Shown here in pieces: positions 56,646 to 64,000 of a stretch of DNA of 64,000 bases. Made by a program: the position numbers and the translations under genes. The notes below the pieces were generated by a model. The model saw only the letters and a list, made by a program, of their open reading frames with translations, searched no databases and was not told the origin of the DNA. The stretch comes from Sipunculus nudus (lineage: Eukaryota; Annelida; Sipuncula; Golfingiida; Sipunculidae), in contig CM049314.1 in NCBI GenBank assembly GCA_026874595.1, positions 9,046,729 through 9,110,728 on the forward strand, read 5' to 3'. Positions within the stretch are counted from its first letter, which is position 1; each line of letters opens with the position of its first letter.

Positions 56646-59494
56646 CTCACCTAAACAAGCAATAAAAATGTTGTGAATTACATCCACCAAAAATAATAAA
56701 ACAAAACCACACACATGCATCGTGGGGTATCTTTACATTGATAATAATTTCTATTCAAATTGATCCTTTAAATTTAACATTTACAGCCTCATGTGCCTTG
56801 CCGTTAAATAAGTTCATTACATTTTTTGGGTTTGGTGCATGTCGTTAGAACTTATGAATACATGACGCAGCTGCTTTGTTAAGAGAGATTTTAAACGATG
56901 TGGAAGGAAAAAGAAACGAGTATTAGAAGGATAGAGTTTGAATAAAATAACCGGTACAACGACACCTGGCTTATATAATGAGAGCACTTTTCCTGGTTTT
57001 TTTTCTAACGACAAAGTCGGTAGGTAGGACCATTCCCCAAATGTGAACAGTAAATTGGGCATGACCCAAACATATGGGACATTACAATACCAGGTTTAAT
57101 TAATCAAGACATTTAAGTTGATAACAATAATCACCGGGATTTATAAAGATATACAGCGTTATGTAAAATGTAAGGCCGAAGTTTTGCCGCTCTTATCGAG
57201 GAACGTGCAAGGGAAAAGCAAACAATACATACATATTTTTAAACTCTTAGTTCATCATACCGAATAGTAGGCAGGTTTCCCGATGTGTAAACATGCCAGA
57301 TGAAAGCCCTCAAAACTGTGAATAGATACGGTTATAGATAAACTTGTTTAACGGTCGATAGAATGAAACTTATTTTGTACACTTTCTTGATGTGATGACC
57401 AAAGAATCTTGTAACTTCAATCCACTAAATGGCTAAATGTTTAATCTTTCAGCCAAATATACTATCAGGAGATACTGATAAAAATATTTTTTAAAATAAT
57501 TTTTACCTCTCTCAGGCAACCAAAATAGTAGGCAATATATCTCAATGCTTGAAAAAAATATTAGTTAAATACCAGTATCATTATGCCTAGTTCCCTACGC
57601 CCATCTGGACTTTGTAGGGAAGTCAGCGGACCCAAAGATTCATTAAAGGTGTGCGGAGCATTTAAATGAAGGAACTGTCAATTGCATATCCCGTGACAAA
57701 AGTTGGTCTAAATTGACTTTACTTATCAACATAAATTAGTGGAATTTGTATTATATAAAACAATCAATGGTTGTGATTGCATTAACGGCAAAGATAATGA
57801 GCATAGTTGGTTAAAAAGGTTAAATCACTTTCAAGCTTAATAGTAATGCGGACTCGTGATGACAGATACACTGACTGGCTTGTTATATCAGTGTGTTTAG
57901 AGAGGAACCAACGTCTATACTGCTGAGGAGACAATCTTTCTGCCCTTTATTTCTCAATAGAAAGGACTATAATGTGGTTAGAAAGGAAATTATAGTTAAG
58001 TAATTCCTTCCTTTTAAAAGTTTCTTCATTGTTTGCACACAGCACTCCTTTAGGAACAGACCTATATGCAGGACAATAAAAACTCCTATCAAGCGCTAAT
58101 ATTTCATTTGTATACCTAGTTTATTATGCATCCTATAGTTCGAATCAGAACGGGAATGAAAAGTATAGTACTAAACTATTTAAACGATGATATTAATCGA
58201 CTGATTTCTTCATCATAATTAAAATATACAAAAAGAAAGGGCTTACAAAAGTACATAATATCCATGTACATTAAGACGTCACCGGTGTCAGGAACTACAA
58301 ACACGTTTATAAACGGAGCGTGGGGAATAGGTGTTAAATACGTAGGAGACTTACGATGGTTATATGAAGAACAACCGTGACCTTCAATTAATTTTACAAG
58401 AGGCTGTTATAATAATTTTCTGACAATAATTTCACCAGTTTAAACTGCTAAGGTGAGCTCGTTCAAGTGTCCATCAGAGTAATTCAAAAAGAAAACTTTA
58501 ATAAACCATATTTGGTAAAGCCCCTTGCACCAGCAATCATTTCATTTGCTTCTTTACTGTATACATACGTAGATAAAGCGACCGCAACTTATTGCACGTT
58601 ATGATGATCAAACAACACTAACTTCTTTGAGCCCTTTTAGGTAGATGTGTGTTTGGTTTGCTGATAACAAGGCTTGACGCATATTCTGAACCTGTGGGGA
58701 TACCACATGCAAGAAAAGCATCAACTGTGCCCATCAAAACCCAATAGCCATAATGGACAGGATACTGCACAATATACTGCGCACTCTATATGGTATACGT
58801 TGAGATCGTGACTCAGCATGGGTTGTAGAAACATAACATATATGTCGTGGTGAACTTAGTGTCATAGCAAACATGCAGCATTTTCGAGCGAGTGGCCCCA
58901 TCACTCAGGAGTAAAATTTGAGCCTCGCCTGCGAGTCCTGTTACACTGTGTACCTAACCGATGAACAATACTCATTTGGTATATTTACTTGTGTATTAAG
59001 GGATTTATCATTGTTGTACCAATGAATTAATCCTGGCTTGTTATATTTGTGTTTTGTGGGAGGAAACAACGGTTATACTGTTAATTAATAGGATAATAAT
59101 TGTGCCTTTTATTTCTCAATACAAAGGATTATAGATTGATTAAAAGGGAATAATGGTTAAATAATTTCTTTTTGCCAAAAATGTTTCCATGCAGTTAAAG
59201 GCGCCCCCTTTCGGATGAAGCCATTGATAAAACAGCATTGACTCTTACCAAGCGCTGATATTTTCTCCGTTTACATTAATGACCATTACCTAATACAGTT
59301 GCTTGAACAATTGTGATTCAGCTTTTATAGTTATTTTAGTTCTTGACACAGAAATTGGGAGAATATATGCTTTGTCAGAATCCGGGTAATTTACAGTTTC
59401 ACGAGAAAGTAAATAAGACAGAGTAATAGCGAGTACATCTTCACAACTTAAAATTGACCACGAACCAATGCAGCCCCAATGTCTCCTGTACAAA

Positions 59495-59496
<2 letters not shown>

Positions 59497-59536
<40 letters not shown>

Positions 59537-59588
59537 GAGAGAGAGAGAGAGAACGAGAGAGAGAGAGAAAGGGGGGGGGGGGGGGGGG
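59497..59588. repeat. (TA)n-(GA)n-(G)n compound microsatellite
   Basis: TA run, GA run and a G homopolymer of about 17; the sister tract at 60018-60097 lacks the long G-run. Confidence 0.95.
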
Positions 59589-60014
59589 TAATGTCACTTT
59601 TTATGTTTTTTGATGAGTTGAGGAGCGGAAGGTATGACCATGTCGCTGCGGTTAATCCACAGGTGTAGCTCAGCTGTCAGATGTGCATTAAAATCACTCT
59701 TAACTTGCAAATATGAAAACAAAAGGAGAAAGATTAAAGCGCATTCGGTTTAAAATACTATATTTAAAAACGACAACATATTTTCTCAGTTTACATTAAT
59801 GATCATTACCTAATACAGTTGCTTGAACAATTGTGATTCAGCTTTTATAGTTATTTTAGTTCTTGACACAGATATTGGGAGAATATATGCTTTGTCAGAA
59901 TCTGGGTAATTTACAGTTTCACGAGAAAGTAAATAAGACAGAGTAATAGCGAGTACATCTTCACAACTTAAAATTGACCACAAACCAATGCAGCCCCAAT
60001 GTCTCCTGTACAAA

Positions 60015-60017
<3 letters not shown>

Positions 60018-60054
<37 letters not shown>

Positions 60055-60097
60055 GAGAGAGAGAGAGAGAGAGAGAACGAGAGAGAGAGAGAGAAAG
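60018..60097. repeat. (TA)n-(GA)n compound microsatellite
   Basis: Second copy of the preceding tract in the 520-bp tandem duplication. Confidence 0.95.
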
Positions 60098-60300
60098 GGT
60101 GGGTAATGTCACTTTTTATGTTTGTTTGATGAGTTGAGGAGCGGAAGGTATGACCATGTCGTTGCGGTTAATCCACAGGTGTAGCTCAGCTGTCAGCTGT
60201 GCATTAAAATCACTCTTAACTTGCAAATATGAAAACAAAAGGAGAAAGATTAAAGCGCATTCGGTTTAAAATACTATATTTAAAAACGACAACATGTTGT

Positions 60301-60767
60301 CATTCATAATAAACCCTATTTTAGGGGAGCACATTCATACCGTCTTTCGCCCTTTTTTCAAAATAGGATATGAGTAAACTTCATAATTTTTAAATCAAAA
60401 ATTCTCAGTAAAGACAAATCACATACACGTTTTAATACATACGCACAAAGTCAAAAATGTTTTCTAAAAAGTGTTTTTTTTTCCAAATTGTTATTTTGAC
60501 TTAGTTTTGGCTTTTTCACGTGTGGAGTTAATTCTCATCGGAGAAAATTTTTATGATTTCATTTTAAACATGACAAATATGCATTGGTCAGTTAGCAAAA
60601 ATAAGCTTGGACACATATTCATATTTTTTACATGGGCCTACTGAAAACTTGCTATCTCATATGACGCGTGGAATAACTCGTTTGTACAAAAAGATGTACA
60701 AAGTGTTGAAAAATGAACATTAGTGATGAGATATAAAACAAATTATATTTTATTAGCTAGATAATTA
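60301..60767. other. AT-rich stretch, no gene seen
   Basis: Occupies the place where copy 1 has the gene 2 third exon region, but no lectin-like exon could be read here on either strand. Confidence 0.4.
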
Positions 60768-60977
60768 TTTTTGGTTTAAAATGATATATACGTTATCGGT
60801 TTTTACAAGAAAATAGGACTTACTGGCATTTTAGTGAGACTAGAGTGCAAATCGATTGCAAACGATGATGCCACCTTCAATGTATCATTTATTATAACTT
60901 AAATGGTTAAATGATCAGCTGGCCATGCAGTCATAGCCTTAAACATCATATAGCTACGACTGTTGCTTGTGTGATGA
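60768..60977. repeat. Segmental duplication, copy 2, right block
   Basis: Counterpart of 53862-54065, with roughly a dozen substitutions in about 205 bp by eye. Confidence 0.9.
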
Positions 60978-63144
60978 ATTTTAATATTAATATATTCCAG
61001 GATATCAATTGCCAATGCCTCCAGCTATTGGTGTGAGAATAGTAACCAGCTTGTGGTGTGAATAAAGTATTGTAAGAATATTAATCCTCCAAATTTCTTT
61101 GCCTGATTCTCTTGTAAAATCATTTGAAATTTTTAAAACATAAATGATTTTACAATCCTTTCCTTAAAGGTACACAAGGTAACCTGCTGGAAGGTATACG
61201 TTTCTGTGAGGGAAAACAGTCACATATTTTATCAGCAATTATTAGTACTAAAACTCCTTGACTGAATATTGTCTCTCAATACTTCCCCCATTAGTTATGG
61301 GCAATGCCTTTGTATGTTCAGAGAAGAATACCTTTAATGTTAGGATAATGAAACAAATTACCCATGAGCCATTCAACAGTCTTCCAGATGTCATTCAACA
61401 TATTTATTTTGCTCCTGGTAGTGTAAATGTCATAAGCCAGTCATATAATAAAATGTAACAAATTAAAGGACAAATGATGTATTCTCCAATTGTGTTTCCA
61501 ATCTGTCACATAGACTTTTGGCAAATCTTCCAGATCTTGGTAAATGCAACAACAGCATGTTAACCGGCATTTGTCTATCTTTCAAAATGACTCAAATTGT
61601 GGCCTGTTCAATAAGCTCAATAAGCTAGCTGAGCTAAACCTGGAATATAACTCCGTGTATCAAAAAATTTCCTCAACTGATTGTTGATCATTGTCATGAT
61701 TCGTCGGTCGCACATTCTACAACATATGATATAGCTATTGGAAGTAAGTGGAGTGGAACTATATGTACATTCTGTTTTAATCATTTAAGTCCAATTTAAT
61801 GTTTAGTTACTGTGATAAATTCTTCGACACAGTACCTGCTGCAATAAGGGAACAGGACTTATTTTGTGGCGATTTACTGGTCATTCGTGTAGATAATGTC
61901 AGCAGTTTTGTAATCACTATCCTTATCACTAGAATCCTCGGTAGAGTCAACAGGTTGTGATATTTGATTCTTGTTAGAGTTGATGGACGGGTAATACGGT
62001 TTTCACCATCTGATATCGACATTTGCTCTTCAAGCATATTCCCTGACGACAACGTAAACACACCCGAATTACTGCACCAGCGCGATTCGTCTATCTCAGC
62101 ATTTTTTTTATCCTTTGGTCAGGGCCCTTTGACGAACTTTCTTCCATCCTTGAAGCATATTTGATTATAGACGATACTATGCAGTGTTATGCTTTCCTAT
62201 TTCGCAGGAAAATAATAACATTTTATTGGATTTTTCAATCTGCAAGTGATGAATCACCACTTACTTTGTGCTCCTATTAGATTTGCATCCTCATATAAGA
62301 TTAGGTACATCTGCCAACATAGTCGAAAATGAATCCCATTAATATCGACCCATCAGGTACTGAATCTCATTTATAATATGTTATCTTCCCAGCAGATGTG
62401 TCCAGCTGTGTGCTGCAGCTAAAAATAAATGATAAGAAAAGCAAACTTTTTGAATGCTGGTGAGGAATAATCCACAAAGTACGTTTATAAAAGCATCAGA
62501 TCTATTATGTGCACAAACAATTAGATATTGATCCAACCATTCTTTAGAAGGGATGTCAATTATATAACAGCTCTTGACTTATCATTCGAAGCGTGGTTAA
62601 TATGGTTGTCTCTCACAATGAATGCCTGGACATTACATTTAACATTGAATACCATTCTGGATTATATTCAATCAATATGGCCATTAGTTTTGAACTATAA
62701 ATGAATACAAAAATATATAATGAATGATCAAGTATTAAACTTGCGTGTAAAATCTATCTTGCGTTTCATTAGCTGTGGAATGAGTAGTTATTGTTCAAAA
62801 TATAGAACAAATACAACAATGCATGCAGATATATAAATATAAGGCAGGCCAGTAATACAAGGACATATAATACATAAACATATAACAAAAGATAAAACAA
62901 TGCATAAAGGCAGAAAAAAGTGGGGTTTTTTTTCGGATAATTTAAGTTCCTTTCTCAAAATTGGCTTATAAGTTTTAACTAATCCTTTGAGAAATTTATG
63001 CTGGAATTTTAAGAAGTGGCAAGTATATTTTTGCTTTTATGGTGAAATTATAATCTAAACATATTGTAACATGCATGATGGTTTCACAGTCGAGGTTCTA
63101 AATGAATGCTACTGTAATAAAATACTTTATCATGATTAACGGTT
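60978..63144. other. Downstream region of lectin-like gene 1
   Basis: Mostly AT-rich with no clear gene. A minus-strand run from about 62165 to 61850 looks like a decayed coding piece. It starts MEESSSKGPDQRIKK, needs two frame changes, and ends in an acidic-Ser stretch (STEDSSDKDSDYKTAD) before TAA. No domain was recognised. Confidence 0.3.
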
Positions 63145-63299
63145 TTAAATGTGACCTTTGATACAAACAAATGAATGATTGCTATAACACGGAACACGTT
63201 TCCAACTAAGGTCATCAGGCCCGTCAAAGATGAAGGTAGCACAGTCTCCTTTACCACACTCTACTGGTCGTATCAACACATCAATAATGGGCCCCGTCC
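63145..63299 (-). CDS. C-type-lectin-like gene 1, last exon
   Basis: Acceptor CTTTTTGCAG, then a 155-nt coding exon in phase 1 ending at TAA (63147-63145). No ATG is needed, and it was found from the splice site. It encodes the second half of a C-type lectin-like domain: VEC, GKGDC (first cysteine of the last pair region), LSW in place of the usual WND, then VPC and FVC. The canonical calcium and sugar motifs (EPN or QPD, and WND) are absent, so calcium-dependent sugar binding is unlikely in the standard form. Joining to exon 63504-63764 keeps frame (GCA-G then GG). A weak donor-like AAAG-GTCACA lies just before the stop, so continuation to another exon cannot be fully excluded. Confidence 0.82.
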
Positions 63300-63503
63300 C
63301 TGCAAAAAGACTTTCGTGATTGCGTTAGTGCACATGGTGACTGGTTGTAGACGAATAACGCCATGAATACCGCCTCGTCTTATTATAAATACAGACTTAG
63401 CTGAAAAAAACTCTTACTCCCTTCTCGTCAAAGTTTTATTATAAGGCAAAGACAAATGTGAAAACTGTTATCTCAGTTAAAAAAATAAGTGTTCAATTCA
63501 AAC
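63300..63503 (-). other. Intron between the last two exons of gene 1
   Basis: 204 bp, starting GTTTGA and ending TTTTTGCAG; phase 1. Confidence 0.75.
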
Positions 63504-63764
63504 CTGCACTTTTGTTTGTGAATCGCCATTCCTCAGCCCTCCATCCAATCCAGTACTCGTAATCTTTGAAATCAGCGTGCTCATTGAGTTGTTTAACTGT
63601 GTTTTCGCCTGATGTACCGTTAGATTTAATCCACAAATGCCCCCCCTTTGCTTGACATTCCGTCTCGGCTTGATTCCATGTGAGATCATGCAGTCCTACC
63701 TTCAAGCACGACCCTGCCCCCAACAACAGGCAGTTCCAGTAATGGCATGTCTTACAGAGTGCAC
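63504..63764 (-). CDS. C-type-lectin-like gene 1, middle exon
   Basis: A 261-nt exon, phase 1 at both ends: acceptor CATACCTTAG before GTGCAC, donor GTGCAG followed by GTTTGA. It encodes ALCKTCHYWNC near the start, then the first half of a C-type lectin-like domain: GSC, LTWNQAETEC (the W..A...C signature), GGHLW, a helix region ending VKQLNEHADF, YWIGWR (the WIGL-type motif) and WRFTN. The product is expected to be extracellular; the signal peptide would lie in exons beyond the window. The extra cysteines before the domain suggest an additional N-terminal disulfide or a preceding domain. Gene 2 exon 2 is its paralogue. Confidence 0.87.
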
Positions 63765-63986
63765 CTAAGGTATGCAATAAACATAAAATGAATGCAGTGT
63801 AAAACAATTCGCAGACAGATTGATTGGCGGAAATTATATAGTTTATAATTAGCAACATTTTACTTTTAAAAGATTCCAAAGAAAGCTAACTAATGTGTGT
63901 GTAGCGTTGTTCCTTTTGTGTATTTTACCTATTACTGTAGAATAATGAATATTAATTACATGTAACATATACATGTTTGTCCTTAC
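63765..63986 (-). other. Intron upstream of the middle exon of gene 1
   Basis: 222 bp, starting GTAAGG and ending CATACCTTAG. Confidence 0.6.
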
Positions 63987-64000
63987 CTCTGACAAAGCAT
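63987..64000 (-). CDS. C-type-lectin-like gene 1, upstream exon (partial)
   Basis: The last bases of the window, on the minus strand, read ATGCTTTGTCAGAG followed by GTAAGG, a strong donor. In the phase required by the next exon they encode ..CFVRG. The rest lies outside the window. The call rests on the donor and phase only. Confidence 0.5.

Larger units (their letters stand above)
56931..60300. repeat. Segmental duplication, copy 2, main block
   Basis: Matches 48511-51605 from ATAGAGTTTGAATAAAATAA onward. Its right part (59261-59780) is itself duplicated at 59781-60300, a 520-bp tandem pair, each with a (TA)n(GA)n microsatellite and the AGGTATGACCATGTCG block. Copy 1 has the matching segment once, without the microsatellite. 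Confidence 0.9.

Noticed and set aside
48369-57062. Similar minus-strand frames at 48.37-48.69 and 56.82-57.06 kb (…GEW…PTLSLEKK)
   Set aside because: They are paired only because the DNA is duplicated; the frames diverge by indels and lack start or splice signals.

Overview
This is eukaryotic, intron-bearing, AT-rich and strongly repeat-laden DNA. I infer an invertebrate, most likely a mollusc. The grounds are a recurrent repeat whose ends resemble repeats common in bivalves and gastropods (a GGGACCCATGGGTCAC-type start and a GCTCAGATGACT...AGTCAGCTGAGC terminal hairpin), a TTAGGG-bearing satellite, Jockey/CR1-type LINE protein remains, TTCGCGAGGG-type MITEs, and small C-type-lectin-like genes with symmetrical phase-1 exons. 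The species cannot be named from sequence alone. No bacterial-style genes, rRNA, intact tRNA or CRISPR were seen.

Layout. 1-9 kb holds old dispersed repeats: a copy of the hairpin-ended element, a three-copy diverged duplication split by a 408-bp TIR element, and a 75-bp tandem repeat. 9.0-18.2 kb is a satellite array of about 74-77 bp units, each carrying a TTAGGG-like core, in complex higher-order repeats. 18.2-20.1 kb is unannotated. 20.1-34.1 kb is a nest: hairpin-ended elements, one of which is split at its hairpin loop by a 10.6-kb segment with CCCTTAC termini. That segment contains a 5'-truncated LINE, and the LINE is itself split in its reverse-transcriptase domain by a 4.2-kb hairpin-ended element full of 337-bp repeats. 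34-39 kb has microsatellites, a pair of inverted termini, a 437-bp MITE with TA duplications, a tRNA-derived SINE and several perfect hairpins. 40.7-43.9 kb (341-bp units) and 43.9-48.5 kb (alternating 313-bp monomers) are two further arrays.

48.5-64 kb is the gene-bearing end. Two C-type-lectin-like genes lie in tandem on the minus strand. Gene 1 (about 63.1 kb to beyond the window end) reads cleanly through its last two exons to a stop. Gene 2 (about 53.6-56.0 kb) has a signal-peptide exon and a good second exon, but its best third exon has an in-frame TAG, so it may be a pseudogene. The DNA downstream of both genes is duplicated (48.5-54.1 against 56.9-61.0 kb), as expected from tandem gene duplication. 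The exons were found by reading splice signals, phases and cysteine spacing by eye; none was tested by alignment. Everything else is repeat biology, and its main interest is the datable nesting and the recurring pattern of CCCT-type termini enclosing arrays of short palindromes.
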